A DNA stretch of 64,000 nucleotides from Neonectria sp. B-13 (GCA_002682825.1 NOKP01000052.1:36561-100560); one strand, 5' to 3'; positions 1 to 12,799 are shown, numbered from the stretch's first letter. Program-made: numbers and translations. The notes: generated by a model not told the origin, from the sequence alone.

Positions 1-249
1 GGGGGGGATCAAGGACATGATGGAGGTGGCGTGCGGCGCTTAAGAGAAGGGGGAGTTGTTGAATGTACGGAGGCCGGGCGGTTACGGCCGTTTGAGCGGA
101 ACGGAAGCATGGGGAAAACGGTGGGACCGGGACGGCACCTAACCAAGCGGTAACGGACGTACCGCGCCCGGCTGGGGACTCTCGGAGACGGGAGGGTCGG
201 GTGGGTCGGCGGCATGGTCACGTGATGCGGTTGGGAAACAGAGGAGCCT

Positions 250-317
250 CCGCTTCTCAGCTTGACTAAGGGAGAGCGGACGGGATCCCGTATTTTCTAA
301 GAGCTATGGTCGTATGT
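250..317 (-). pseudogene. 5S rRNA 5'-half copy (truncated)
   Basis: This 68-nt stretch repeats bases 454-521 of the neighbouring 5S gene with one mismatch (A for G near base 299). It corresponds to the first 68 nt of the 5S transcript. It keeps the 5' end but lacks the distal half, including the C-box part of the internal pol III promoter, so it should not make 5S RNA. It lies in the same orientation, just downstream of the intact copy. Fungal genomes with dispersed 5S genes often carry such partial copies. Confidence 0.85.
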
Positions 318-386
318 GCTTGAAGTGGCGGCAATGCAGATCATGAAGCCGGCGCTTTCACAACCACGTTTCTCTTAGAAGAGTCC

Positions 387-402
387 AAAAAATAAACAAA
401 AA
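387..402 (-). terminator. pol III T-run terminator of the 5S gene
   Basis: The plus strand reads AAAAAATAAACAAAAA directly beyond the 5S 3' end. The minus-strand transcript therefore ends in runs of T, the usual RNA polymerase III stop. Confidence 0.75.
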
Positions 403-521
403 ACATACAACAGCGAGGATTCCCCGGTCGTCACCGACCCGAGTACTAATTCGCCGCTTCTCAGCTTGACTAAGGGAGAGCGGACGGGATCCCGTATTTT
501 CTGAGAGCTATGGTCGTATGT
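403..521 (-). rRNA. 5S ribosomal RNA
   Basis: Read on the minus strand, this 119-nt segment starts with ACATACGACCATAG and ends with TGTTGTATGT. These termini pair with each other (helix I) and match fungal 5S rRNA. Internal blocks typical of Sordariomycete 5S RNA are present in order, including CCCGTCCGCTC, TTAGTA, GGTGAC and GGAATCC. The length fits the usual 118-120 nt. A T-rich tract on the transcribed strand (A-rich at 387-402 on the plus strand) follows the 3' end and can act as pol III terminator. It is a single isolated gene, not part of an rDNA repeat. Confidence 0.95.
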
Positions 522-943
522 ACCCAGAACTACGATAATGCACAACACATAGACATCTTCGACGTTGAGTGGACAAGACAAGTGACCGAGGGCTTATGGT
601 CATGATACAGTTGTTGTCCCACTGCCTTCGAGTGCTGGGACGTTGACAATCCATAGATGGATGTGGGAAAGCTACTAGCAAATATGTTTGCTCCACATCA
701 TCACAAAGGGGCAAATATCACAAGCCTGGGCAACGGACAAGTGCATGAGGAGAATAGTAAAATAGTGGCACAGGGGACATATTCTGCCGCCCATCATAGG
801 ACTAAACGATCGTATCAAAACAGGGGGGTTTTCTGTCTTCCGCTTTCTGGTATCATCCGCATCATTAAACACCGGGCTTTCCTAGATCCAACGCAAAATT
901 CAGGGGTAGCAAAAATGCAGCCGCATTAGGCTCGTGGGACTTC
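522..943. other. intergenic, between 5S rRNA and sugar transporter
   Basis: No supportable gene. It holds the upstream flank of the 5S gene and the 3' flank of the transporter. Short open frames here lack family resemblance. Confidence 0.5.
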
Positions 944-2851
944 TTAGGCCGCAGTCTTCTCGCTGCGCGTGTGGGTGAGGTTGATGTCCTCCTCGTGTCG
1001 GCCCAGGTGGACCTCCTTCTCGACCTGCGCGAGGTCGATGTGCTCCACGACCGCGTCCTCGCCGTCGAAGATCTTGGCAATCTCCTCCAGCGTGGGGCCC
1101 TTGGTCTCGACGTAGAAGAACCACACAAAGATGAGCTCGAGGAAGTCCCAAAGCGTGTAGAAGAGCATGAAGTTCCAGTGCTTGGGGAGGTTGTCCCATG
1201 CGATCTTGTTGGTTTGGCTGGTTGCATGTTAGTATTTCCACGGCTTGTAACGAGGATCAGGGGGGCAAAAGACTCACTTTCCAATGGCGAGGATAGCCTG
1301 GACGGTAATGTTCATGACGGTCATTCCCTTGGCACGGAGGTGGAAGGGGAGAATCTCAAGGGCATAGGCAACGAGAAGACCAGAGAAACCAATGTCGTAG
1401 AAGACACCGAACAGCCAGACAAAGGCAATCTGAGCGTAGCCGGAGCCCTTGTTGGTGAAAACAATCTCGCCCTCCGCGTTGGTCTCGCCCGAGTTCTCGT
1501 AGATGGCTCCGACAATGGTCCAGAGGACGAAAGAGGCGACCATACCGGAGATGGCAACCAAGAACAGAGGACGACGGCCAATTTTGTCGACGGTAAGAGC
1601 GGCACCGATGGCGATGGACAAATCCATGATGGTCTTTCCGGCAGAGAGCTGAAGAGGCGGTAATATTAGCACGGTGGCTCATGAAAGGTCAAAAGTAAAT
1701 GGAACTTACAGCGAGCTTCTTGTTCTCCTCGACGATACCAGCACCCTCGTAAATGATGTTGATGTAGTTGGAGAACAGGGCATTGCCGGAGTACTGCGAG
1801 ATGACACCCAGGGAAATGATGATGGCGAGCCTCCATCGGTTACCCCTGGTCTTGAGGAAGTCCATGTAGCTGGTGGCCGTTTTGGCGTACTTGTCGGCCT
1901 GGATGGTCTGCTTGATCTCGCGGTACTGGAATTGGACAGTGGCGTTGTTGGCGTCGCCACCGGCATGGTGCTTGGCGAGCACGGCAAGGGCCTCTTCCGA
2001 CTTGTCCTTGTTGACGAGGAATCGCGGGGACTCGGGGACCCACCAGATACCGCAAAGCTGGATGACGGAGGGGAGGGCCTGGAGAAGGGTGATGGATCGC
2101 CACGACCAGTGGCCGCCAATGGAGGCAGTTCCCCAGCCGACGACGGAGACAACTTTTGCAAGTCAGCAAGTGGGACTTCACCGCGCAGGCTTGATGATCG
2201 AGTTTCAACTTACTTAGAGAGCCCAAGTTCCAAAGACAGTTGTACACGGCAGTGAGAGGACCACGGTGCTGAGGGTGGCAGATCTCAGTCAGAAGCATGG
2301 GAGACGCCATCTGGGCCATCGAGTTACCGAAACCGAGAACAAATCGACCAGCCATGTACACTGAGTTCAACCTGTCAGCACAAAACTGCCATTGGCACAC
2401 GGATACCGAGGCAAGACTCACTTCCATAGCCATTGCAGAAGGCGGAGATGAAGGCACCGGTAATCATGATGACGCAGCCAACCATGATGGTAGGCTTTCG
2501 GCCCAGGTTATCGGCCATGTAGGGGACAATGAAGAAGGAGACGATGGAACCGATGTTGTACATGTTGATGAGGATTCCGAGCTTGTTGTTGTCTGCGTGC
2601 TCGGGGAAGTACTCCTCCCACTTGCTCATTTGCTGAGACGTGTTGACCATCATGCCATCGTAGCCGGTGGTGGCGGAGGCAACCAGCAGGAAGATGGAGA
2701 GGATGTAGAGGTTTCGCAAGTGAGGCTCCTTGTACCAGGTTACCTTTTCGAACCTGGGGGCCTCTCCGCGGGCGGTATCGAGGTTGCTTTGCGTGGTGCC
2801 GAGTGTGGCACGGCGCTTGTCGCCGATGGGCATCAAAAACTTGGGCAACAT
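944..2851 (-). CDS. MFS sugar transporter (sugar porter family, lactose/hexose permease-like)
   Basis: Five exons: 2851-2422, 2360-2214, 2152-1710, 1648-1278 and 1217-944, giving 554 aa. All four introns are 60-61 nt with GTRAGT donors. The protein belongs to the major facilitator sugar-porter family, 12-TM proton symporters in the plasma membrane. Visible signatures are a loop 2-3 NLGRKP motif, the R-G-P block after TM4-5, PESPRFL before the central loop, DKIGRRP between TM8 and TM9, and VETKGPTLEEI after TM12. The N terminus (about 55 aa) and the C-terminal tail are hydrophilic. The sequence resembles fungal lactose permease/hexose transporter relatives more than Hxt proteins, but substrate cannot be read from sequence. 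The start at 2851 gives the MLPKF N terminus; an upstream in-frame ATG would add a poorly conserved leader. Confidence 0.9.
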
Positions 2852-5800
2852 GGTGATGATGCTCAGCGGTTGAGTTGAGGTTGTGTGTGTCGACGAGGAG
2901 AAGAGTAAAAAAAAGGCCCGACCAGGAATTGGCTGAGAAGCTGTCTCTCGGATGAGGATTGACGAGGTGAAGGGCCCAATATGAAGGGGGATGTCTGTTC
3001 CACTTATATTGTTTTCGGGAGCGTGAGCTCTGTTCTTGGATCTGCGTCTGGCCACCCCAGAGCTACAGAGCAACAGAGCTACAGAGAGCTCCAGAGTAGC
3101 GGCGAAAGGGTGTGGGAGATGCATCGGACATGGCGGGGAGAGTCCCGAACCGGGGTGGCAGGCGTAGCATCAGCTGGGGCGGAAAGGCGGGCAGGGTACT
3201 TTGGACGGAGCATCCGTAGTTCGACTGTACGGTAGACTACAGGCTACAAGTCCCTTGCGATGACTGCAGCAGGGTCTCGTGTTGTCCGGTTCGTCTCTCA
3301 GACGTCCGGGGTCAGGGGCCGTGAGAGTGGCAGATCTTGGCCGGGCTATGCCCCTTCTGGGACTGGGGTAGCCTACGGTCTCGTGGACGCGACACAGGCT
3401 CGGGAGCTCTTCGAGAATGTAAAAGTAGCTACCACGAGAAGTGAGATGCACCCTAACGGAGGGCACCATGGAGACTCTGACGGGTAGGATCGTGAGAAGT
3501 CCCGCACCATGGGGCGTCGCGAAACTCAGGGTTCGGGATATACAGGCAGTAGAAGGCTCCTCGACCCAGCTTGGGACCGCCTGAAACTGAGCGGCTGTTA
3601 TCCCACACCGGTACTCTGGTATGCATTAACGATTGGACTTTGCCGGTATTAGCATCCAGCAGCACGAGTATTGTACGTACTGTGCCAGGGTCGCATGAGG
3701 GCCAACATCTACTGACAGGTTAGTTCCCTGGCATGCAGCTCACTGCCGGTCCGATGTTGACTTGCACCCACACGTTGATTGTTCTATGACTCTCAAAAGA
3801 GAACCATTCTTCAAACCTCAACGCCATCCCGTGACAAAAAGTCCCCACAGTCGACTCACGACTTGGGCTCGAGAATTAACGTTGCTGGTTTGCGGCCTGG
3901 GGTGGATGGGGTGAGAAGGCCGTGCCATTCCAAATCAAGTTTGGGAGGGTGACCAGTCTGACGGGGCATCCTGGCAGCGGGTGTGGCAGAACCGGCAAAA
4001 TAGGGCCGTCAATTCATCCATCCAATGTGTCGACGGCTTCCCCTCCCTTGAATCCGAAAGGAGCAACGAGGTGATCTGCTGGACCGGCTTCAAAACGTGG
4101 AGGACCTGGGGGATGCGGGTCTGGAAAGAAAGGGTTGTTGTGGAGGTGGAGGCGGAGGTGGAAACGTCCAATGAATCCGAGGTATAACAACCGGGTTATT
4201 TAGATCAATATCCGGCTTGATGGTGGTGTGTGCCCTTGTGTGGCATGATCCATGATCCATGATCCATGATCCATGGCCCTTTCAATATTTCTGCTGCCGT
4301 GGGTAAGTAAGTGAATGAGGAAGTGGAGGAAGCCGATTAACTTAGATTAGGCTGCCTAACCCTGTAGACTAAAGGGATTGAGCCTGCCAGCCTGAACGAG
4401 ACGATCGATTGGAGTTGTCGCTGGCTAAAGCTGGCATAACTCTGTGCTTTCTCTGTATCCTCGGTGGCTGTCCTATGTCTCTGATCTGATTGGACAGGAC
4501 GGGACGGCCAGACTCATGCGGAAATAAGGCCGATGCTACTGTAAACTGACCTTACCGAATCACTCAACGTCTTGTCAGGGTAACACAAAGTCCAAGGGTC
4601 AGTTCGCACCAACGCGCACCAACCCACTCCATCCATCACTCAAAAACGAGTGATGCGTCCCGCAACTGTCCAAGGCCACATGGAAAGCAGGTCGCGCGGT
4701 ACCCGAACTTGTCCCTCGGCAGTTGTAGGGACAATAACGCGGCACAAGGCCTCTCGAGGCCCGACCCCGGACGAAGTCGACCCCAGACTCGGTACGAATT
4801 ATACGGGCATTGCGAGGTTGTTGCGGCTGATGCACCCCTGGTCTTTGCGCGAAACCGTGCTTGCGGATGGCAGGGCCGAAAACCACGGCGCCCTTGGTCG
4901 TGAGCTTACAGCCGAGATTGGCCACGTTCCCGCCCCAAGCACACGAGAGATGAGGGCTGAGAATGAAAACCGTTGACCGTGGACAGCCCTATCCAACGGG
5001 AATGGCCCGAGCTAGCGGGTCATGCTGCTCGTTTGTGATGTCGGGTCAATGGAAGATGAGCGGGAGGATGAGAAGATCTGGTGCTGGTTGTCATTGTCAT
5101 GTACGGGCAGCCCCAGGCACACAATTTCTTTTTACGTGTTCAAGCCTGCAAACTCCAGGATGGTCCAAGTGTAAAGGATGTATACTGGATGAAGATAATG
5201 CAAGGCACATGTACATCACACAATCATCGCATCTTCCTAAATAGATTGTCGTCTCCTGCGTGGGTGGTAGATTCCCGTGATAAGGATGACGGACGGGGAC
5301 GACACTGCCGATCGATGGGTTGGGTATCTTTCTATTTTCCCAGATTTCTGTCCGCCTGTCCGCTTGATAACCCATCTTCTCGTAGACCCATCGCAACGGT
5401 ACCTCGGTTCCCATTCTTTCAAGCCCCATCTCCTTTTGCCTGCCACGGCCTCGTTGTACTTGAAGCCCACGACTAACCTCCGGCCCACGAACATGGGGTC
5501 GACGGCGTGGTCCGAGTTAAGTGGGGCCGGTGCGGAGCTGCGGGATCGATGCCGACAGACGAGGTGGGCAGCAAATTGTTAGTGCGAATACCCAGTAATA
5601 GAAACCGCCGTCACGGGGAATACCTTGGGATACGGCTATGCGAGGTTTGCTTCGGGAGCCGAGCCACCTGACCACTGAGGACGATGTGTCGGTGAGATGG
5701 TAGAGAGCTCATTGCCGTTGCGTGTTCTCGTAGCTAGATGAATGGGACGACCAGAGACTGTGTACCGCTAGGGGCGACACAGTCCATCTCGGCCCTCCAC

Positions 5801-6977
5801 ATCTATCTCTTGAACCTCATGCAAAGATCTTACTATGTATCTAGTTTGGTATCATTCTTGCCTTATTTTGTACACCACCACCTCGTATCTTGCCCCACCA
5901 AGAATCCCGGATCATCGGCCATGGCTGCCCTCTCACGCACTACTCCCTCTCCTGGGACTATACACACTTCAATAGTCTAAAAGGGAAGAAAAGAAGGTAG
6001 ACAGACGTCTGGAAAAGCATGGACCTTTTTCTGTAAAGAGGAATCTAACCCTGTGCCGGAAACTCGGGAGTGTGCATGTAAGCCCCCGGCAAGCGCTGTT
6101 GACTCCATCTATGGACCAATGCCGGAGATCTCTCAAAACAGACATAAACCAGAGATGAGAAATGCCTCGAACACATGTCACGTATTACTACCTGCTTTGA
6201 GTTATAGACTTGGGAGCTGAGTCTCGACTCTCGCCGCTCGTATGACCGGACATCCAAGACGGCACCATTCACTTTAGGCGCCACCGACCCTGGCTAATAT
6301 GTATATTCTCTCTCCTCGACAAGGGTAGCAATAGTGAATATGTGAGTGTGTGTTTTACCACGACACTACCCGTGCCGCTGTTCGTATTTAGCCTATCTGC
6401 AATCCATCTCGTACCCCTGGTCCCGCCCCGTACCTACTACTACCATTTGTCTGTCACCCGTGACCCGGTTCGGCCAGCAGCCACCACTCTATTCGGATCT
6501 CGGCTCGAGAAATAGACCCTTCATCCTATGACCTTCATCAAGACATCTCATTACATTTTCAGCTATCTGACAACATGCTGTTTTCTACACGGAAAAGTCC
6601 CCTTCGAGGCGTAGCATCATCCACATAGCCTCCCGATACAATTCCCAGGGGTCTTGCGCATCCCTTTACCCGCCCTCCATCCATCCTTCAGCTCTCGGCC
6701 ACCTAAGCGAGTGCAACAAGGCATCGTGGCAAATTTCTGCATACCACCGGAGCGGATCTCTCATCCAGGCAAATCGCGTTCCGCCCCTTTCGCATCAAAG
6801 CAAGATCAAAACAACCAATCAACCACTGTGATATACACAAGTTCCGTCCTGGCGTTCAGCCAAAAGCCAACAGCAAACGAAAATCACACCTCCACCCTGT
6901 CCGAAAACACATCCACCAATTTTCTCATCATTAGCCGTTTACAGCCAAGCAATAACCATGTCGCACATGGAACCAAC
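2852..6977. other. long intergenic region (4.1 kb)
   Basis: Promoter side of the sugar transporter (2852 to about 3300) and 3' flank of the dynamin-like gene (about 6500-6977). The middle contains scattered short open frames on both strands, none with recognisable domains or matching splice structure. A CAGAGCTA-type repetitive patch lies near 3058-3096 and a heptamer tandem repeat at 4244-4276. A species-specific small gene or non-coding RNA cannot be excluded. Confidence 0.5.
4244..4276. repeat. heptamer tandem repeat (CATGATC)x4
   Basis: Four exact head-to-tail copies of CATGATC followed by CATGG. It is a short simple repeat with no coding context. Confidence 0.9.
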
Positions 6978-9900
6978 TCAGGCTTCTCCTCCATCCTCCT
7001 GGATCGCGCCGCTCATCATAGCATCGGTGTCCTGCGGCTCCACATACAATTCTTCCTCCTGCGTGAAGCCATTGCTCTCCGCCCCCGTCTCCAGGCCCTC
7101 AATGCTGGCCAGTGCCTTGTCAAATTTCTCACACTCCCCCTTGAGAGTCTCCCGCTTCGTCGCCGTTGCCTCGTCCTCTGCCATGAGCCGCTCGTAGACT
7201 CTCGTAGCATCGGCCCCCCGAAGACCCAGCTTCTCGTCTAGATAGTAGGGGAGGTGCCTCTGCATGTCCGGAAGCATCCCGTTCGTGATCTGCAGTGCCA
7301 CTGTGTCCGCGAATCGAAGTGCTGCGAGGCGGTAGTATCCTCTAACATATGCAACCACCTCGAGCTCTTGCCGAAACGGATCCGGGCCAATCTTGATGAG
7401 ATCGACTTCGCGTCGCTTTCTGTCTTGTGCTCGCTTCTCCTCCGTCAAGCTCTCCCATGGATGCGGTACTCGGCCATCCGAGAACCCATGTGCTTTCATG
7501 CGCATTTCGTGACGGTATCGGGACAAGAGAATGGTCTCAGCGGCATGACAGTCGTGGAATGCCTCACGATTAATAGTGAAGAGACCGAACGTCTCCAACC
7601 GATACACAACTTCAAGGGCAGCGAAAGTCTCCTTGAACCGCTCCTCCAAGTACCCCCTCAAATGCTTCCGACACTCTTGATAAATCAAACGCTTATTGAG
7701 GCGGCTGAAGGATTTCTTGAGGGCTGCCTCAAGTAGGTTTTGGAGTTGTCGCATAATGTGCTCCAGGAATGCCTTCATTGGCCCATCCCAAGGCTTCATT
7801 GCTTCCTTGCACATGTCGTTATAGACCTCTTCTGTGATGACATCTGGCATACCAGCCCTGGTTTTGGCCTTGATTTCATCCCGAACCTGACGCAGATCTC
7901 GGAATCCTCGTCCAACGTTACTGAACTGAGCAAAAGGTTCGGGGAATTGGGACGGAGCCCGCCTGGGGGTGGGAGAACGCTGAGGAGGCACGCTACCTCT
8001 CCCTTCCTCTGGCTTAATAGTCCCGTTGTGCCCATTATGTCCATTGAAGGGATTTGCGTTGGCTGCTTGCTCCATTCGCTGCCGCTTTGCTGGGGTGATA
8101 GGTGGTGCCATATTCCGTCGCTTCGAGGTAGGTGTCACAGCGCTTGGAACTGTAGATCCGGCATCAGATTCATCGTCGGATATCTCCACCACTGGGTAGT
8201 CGCTGTCGTCTCTGAGTTTGAACTTTGGCTTCATCCCAAGGAGACATTCGCGGAAGTTGTCAGGTAGAGCGCCGAAACGCTTTGAAAATTCGGCAGGCCG
8301 CAGCTCTGACCGAGCATGTTCGCCAAACTCCATGAGGCCAGTCTTTACCTCAAGTTCGACGTTGTCAGGCAACTCAGGCAGCTTGCCAAGTTGTGCGTTG
8401 ATCTTTTCAAGGTGCATCTTGATCTTATACTTGATGTTAGGGAGGCTATAAATGCACAGGTTAGTGACGACTTTCGGTTAATGGACTAATTGGTGGGGAT
8501 ATCTTACCTCTTCGCAAACTCCTCCCCCAAGCGCTCTGATAGGTATGACTTGAGTTTCTCAATACCGCATCGCTCAGAGAAGCAATGAAACTCCTGTGGC
8601 CACCTCTCGAACGAGTGGTTCTCGAAGACATGCTCCTCCCAAACCTTCAATTCATCGAGGTCTTTGCCCTGGGGTCGCGAAGTGATGAAGTACCCAAGAC
8701 CAGTTTGATGGGCCTCGCCCTTCATGATGGATAGCCATTGGTCATGGTTGCCACCCTCGGGGATGAGATCCGCCTTAGTCAGAACGCCGATAGTTCGGTT
8801 CAACGCTCCCAACTTGCGAGTAAGCCCAAAGGTACACGAGTTTTCGGCATCGCTGTTCATAGGCATGGAGCAGAGGATAATGGCAGAAGGATGTTTGATG
8901 TAGGCCTTCGAGAGGTTCCGTACAACGTTGACAAGGTAGTCATCCCGGGCATCAGCGGGGTTTTGGAAGATGCCAGGCATGTCATAGAAAGACAAATCAG
9001 GGAGTTCAGGGCCCTTGATCTCGAGAGCGACAATGTTGGGTGAAAACTTGGCCGTGACCTCCTCGGCGGCCTTGGTGATTGGTGTGTTTTGGGCAATGGA
9101 TCCAAAGCCGGGAACAAACAGTTTGTGACTCTTGTCATCGTTCAGAATGGCAATCTGAGCCCAGCGGAGGACCTCCTCGATCTCGTTTTTTTCGTGCATA
9201 ATCTTGAATTCGTGCACTACGGTGGAAGGCAGCTTCCGCCAAGGATAGAAGGGGTCTTGATCTGTCACGTCGTTTTCGGTTATAGGACGGTCCCCAGGAG
9301 GCTGGTAGGAGTAGTCCTTGCGAAGCCAAACACGACAAGACCAGTCGTCGTTGCGAGAGACGCGGATGTGCAGCGGGCAGCGAGTGCAAGTGCCCTCACT
9401 CCGGGGAAGCTCGAGGCTGGCGAGTCCCGACATCAGGCTGGATTTGCCGGCGGACTGGTCGCCGATGAGGACAAGCTCTGGGAGCTGTACATCATGAGAG
9501 ACGCCGAGCTGCTGAAGCTCACCGAGCGTGTCGTTGCATGCCTTGAGCTTCTTTCCGATATCCTGGAAGGACGTGTGGAAGAAACTCTCACCGGCGTCCA
9601 TGCTGGTAGGACTCTCCACGGCAGCGACGACGGCGCTGATCGGGGGACGCATCCTCATTTCCCGCAGCAAGGGTTCTGGCTCTGTGTTGCGTTCACTAGG
9701 CGTCGCTGTGATGAGATGAGTCAGTCGATGGTTTATGACAGAGGTTGTGAGTGAGATGACGAGGTGAACTTACGGGCATCAGAGCGCCCTTGGCGGTAGA
9801 AGGACTGGTCGACAGGCATGTAGGTGGTGCTGCCGCCGTAGTTTGAGGTATTCGAAGAACCCCGTCCAGTAGTACCGTTGACAAAAGTGCCTGAGTCTAC

Positions 9901-10035
9901 AAGCGTGATAGGGGCTGTGACGGAGTCGGGGTCTTCCTTGATGTGGCGGTTGGAGTTGGCAGGACGAGGACCCCGACGTCTCGTTGGGTGAAGCATCCTG
10001 TTTGGGGAGGGGGTGAATGCTGGTTCAGAATTCAT
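6978..10035 (-). CDS. dynamin-like large GTPase (Mx/dynamin superfamily)
   Basis: Three exons: 10035-9774, 9705-8508 and 8445-6978, giving 975 aa. The N terminus (about 130 aa) is Ser/Thr/Pro-rich. The GTPase domain follows, with G1 GDQSAGKSS near residue 169, a Thr-containing G2 (GTCTRCP), G3 DMPG near residue 330 and G4 TKAD near residue 400. Middle/stalk sequence continues through the second intron. It is interrupted by a disordered Pro/Ser/Lys-rich insert (plus-strand 7950-8200) carrying a KRQR cluster. A GTPase-effector-like helical segment lies near the C terminus, followed by an acidic tail. No PH or proline-rich domain of classical dynamin is visible. Members remodel membranes; filamentous fungi carry several such Mx-like paralogues with unassigned roles. 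The start gives the first in-frame ATG of exon 1. Confidence 0.9.
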
Positions 10036-11323
10036 TCACCTTGACGCAAGTGGGGCCCACCCGATGAGAGGGAACGGAAAGGCGTTTGCGTTGGGGGACG
10101 AAAGGTGAGTGAATGGTCAAGCAGCCAAACGCTTCAGCTGCGGTTGCGTTGCTAGGACGTGTTTTCGTTGCTAAGGCGAACGAATGGATGAACGACAAGT
10201 GGCAAGTCTAAACAACAGACAGAGAATCCAGAGGGTATCAAAAGAACAACCAAAATAGAAAATAGGACAGAGAATTCAAAGGTGAACAGCCGGTGAGACA
10301 GCTTGCGAGACGAAATTGACAGGGAGAGATGTTGGTGGGTGGATGTGAATGGTGTTTTGCTCTTTCTCGCCCCCAGGCCATGCGGCTCTGGCGCAACACG
10401 GCGCATCGATAATGGGTGTTAACGCGCCAGCCTTAGTCATGTCATGTGAAAGGTTCCACCCATCTCAAAAATTCCGTTGAAATGAGGACGACATCAATAG
10501 CGTCATTAGACTCGAATCCAAAAGGCATGATGTATCCAACAGTCGTTCAACTGGATTCAGAAGCATTTCTTTTCCACTGGTCCTAACTGAAATGAATGCT
10601 TCCTGGAGTTGCGCCAGTGCAGGTACGTATCCGACGGGTTGACACAGAAAAAAATGGAGTGGCTGGGCGCCAGGCTGCTTTGTTGCCCTCCACTGTGGCC
10701 CCTAACCTCAGCCCAAGGCCCTGGAGCTGGGGGGCTTTAGTGCTTGCAGCACGGTGTCGTGTAAGTGGCCAGGGGGGGAGCGTGCCTGGTGTGAGCGGGC
10801 CGCGATAGGGGGGTGGGTCCACTCTCCCCTGGATGGTGCGGGAGGCTCACCTTCGGTGTGCCGGTGAACGTCAGCGATATTGGTGGGGCATCGTCTTCAC
10901 CGAGCGAGGGATAACGCACGTAGGGTCTCACTCTTCCCCACGACGCGGTAGCATTGTACCGATTTGACGCGAAACTCATCCGCCCAGGGTTAAGGAGATT
11001 TGTGTGAGATTTCCATGAATAATTCCTCTCCATAATACCGAACTGCACCATTGCTACTACCCATGCCTGCTGCAATACGTAGTTGACACATTTCATGGCG
11101 TCTCTTATCGCTTAATCGCATAACCAATCCTCGCACCCAAGCTACCCCTGTCCCAGTCCAGCAGGTGACCGCCTCCCCGCCAAACAGGCCAACAACCACC
11201 AAATCTCCCACCACCGCTCAACCGCCCATCGTCACCCGCAACTCTCCCAAGACCGTCCTTCGAGACGCTTCTTTCTCGCATTTCCTTCCACCCGGCCCTC
11301 GTTTCCCTTTTTGCCCTTGCAAA
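10036..11323. other. divergent promoter region
   Basis: 1.3 kb between the starts of the dynamin-like gene (-) and the GDP-mannose pyrophosphorylase gene (+). It carries both 5' UTRs and promoters. C-rich pyrimidine stretches precede the plus-strand ATG (11140-11320). No other gene is seen. Confidence 0.6.
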
Positions 11324-12799
11324 ATGTCCCTCCACGTCCCCATGGCGCATCGCGCAAAGGAGCAGGGCGCCACCAAGGCCGTCATCCTGGTATAGCTTCA
11401 GTTCCCCCCCCTTGTTAAAGAACAAGTGACAGGAAAACCCCAGCTAACTCTCTGTCTGAAAGGTCGGCGGCCCCTCGCGCGGAACCCGCTTCCGTCCCCT
11501 CTCCCTCGACCTCCCCAAGCCCCTCTTCGAGGTCGCCGGCCACCCCATCATCTGGCACTGCCTCAGCTCCGTTGCCCGCGTCCCCAACAAGCAGATTCAG
11601 GAGGTGTACATCATTGGCTACTACGACGAGTCCGTCTTCCGCGACTTTATCAAGGACTCCGCCAAGGAGTTCCCCTCCATTACCATCAAGTACCTCCGCG
11701 AGTACGAGGCCCTCGGTACCGCCGGCGGTCTGTATCACTTCCGCGATGCCATCCTCAAGGGCCGCCCCGAGCGCCTCTTCGTCCTCAACGCCGATGTATG
11801 CTGCTCTTTCCCCCTCGATGAGATGCTACGCCTTTTCATCGAGAAGGATGCCGAGGCCGTCATCCTCGGCACCCGCGTCAGCGACGAGGCCGCCAAGAAC
11901 TTCGGCTGCATTGTCTCCGACGCCCACACCCGCCGCGTCCTGCACTACGTCGAGAAGCCTGAGTCTCACATAAGCAACCTGATCAACTGCGGTGTCTACC
12001 TCTTCTCCACCGAGGCCATCTTCCCCTCCATCCGCTCCGCCATCAAGCGCCGCCTCGATCGCCCCCCGCGCCTCGTCTCCTACCCCTCGTCCGACAACCT
12101 CGAGAACAGCTTCATCCTGCCTGACGATGACGATGACGACGAAGGAAAGAAGAATGAGGTTATTCGCCTCGAACAAGACATCCTAAGCGACATGGCGGAC
12201 AGCAAGCAATTCTACGTCTACGAGACCAAGGACTTCTGGCGCCAGATCAAGACAGCCGGCTCCGCTGTCCCCGCAAACGCCCTCTACCTGCAGAAGGCCG
12301 CCCAGGCCAATGACAACGAGCTCTCCGCTCCCAGCGCCAACATTGTGCCCCCCGTCTTCATCCACCCGACCGCAGAAGTCCACCCTACTGCCAAGCTTGG
12401 TCCCAACGTGAGCATCGGCCCCCGCGTTCACGTTGGCGCTGGCGCCCGCATCAAGGAGAGCATCGTCCTCGAGGACTCGGAGATCAAGCACGACGCCTGT
12501 GTGCTCTACTCCATCATCGGCTGGGGCAGCCGCGTCGGTGCCTGGGCCCGTGTCGAGGGCACCCCGATCCCCATGGGCGGCCACTCGACCACCATCATCA
12601 AGCATGGCGTCAAGGTCCAGAGCATCACCATTCTCGGCAAGGACTGCGGCGTCGGCGACGAGGTCCACGTGCAGAACTGCATCTGCTTGCCCTACAAGGA
12701 ATTGAAGCGGGTACGTACATCCCCTGACCCCCTAACCACCGTATGGATTACATACTAATGCGAAATGTTTAGGATGTCTCTAATGAAGTCATCATGTAA
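11324..12799 (+). CDS. GDP-mannose pyrophosphorylase alpha-type (mannose-1-phosphate guanylyltransferase family)
   Basis: Three exons: 11324-11389, 11463-12710 and 12773-12799, giving 446 aa. The protein has an N-terminal nucleotidyltransferase domain: KAVIL, then the G-G-P-S-R-G-T-R-F-R-P-L loop created by joining exons 1 and 2. A C-terminal left-handed beta-helix built of hexapeptide repeats runs from about residue 300 (isoleucine/valine-rich, with HPTAEVHPTAKLGPN-type turns). The pyrophosphorylase loop has the extended form and the protein is longer than the catalytic beta subunit (about 360 aa), which points to the GMPPA-type regulatory paralogue. That type modulates GDP-mannose synthesis for N-/O-glycans and GPI anchors. 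Intron 1 begins GTATAG, so read-through meets a stop at once. The last exon encodes nine codons (DVSNEVIM and stop). Confidence 0.9.

Noticed and set aside
971..1663. 230-codon plus-strand frame over the sugar transporter
   Set aside because: Antisense shadow of transporter exons; no recognisable content.
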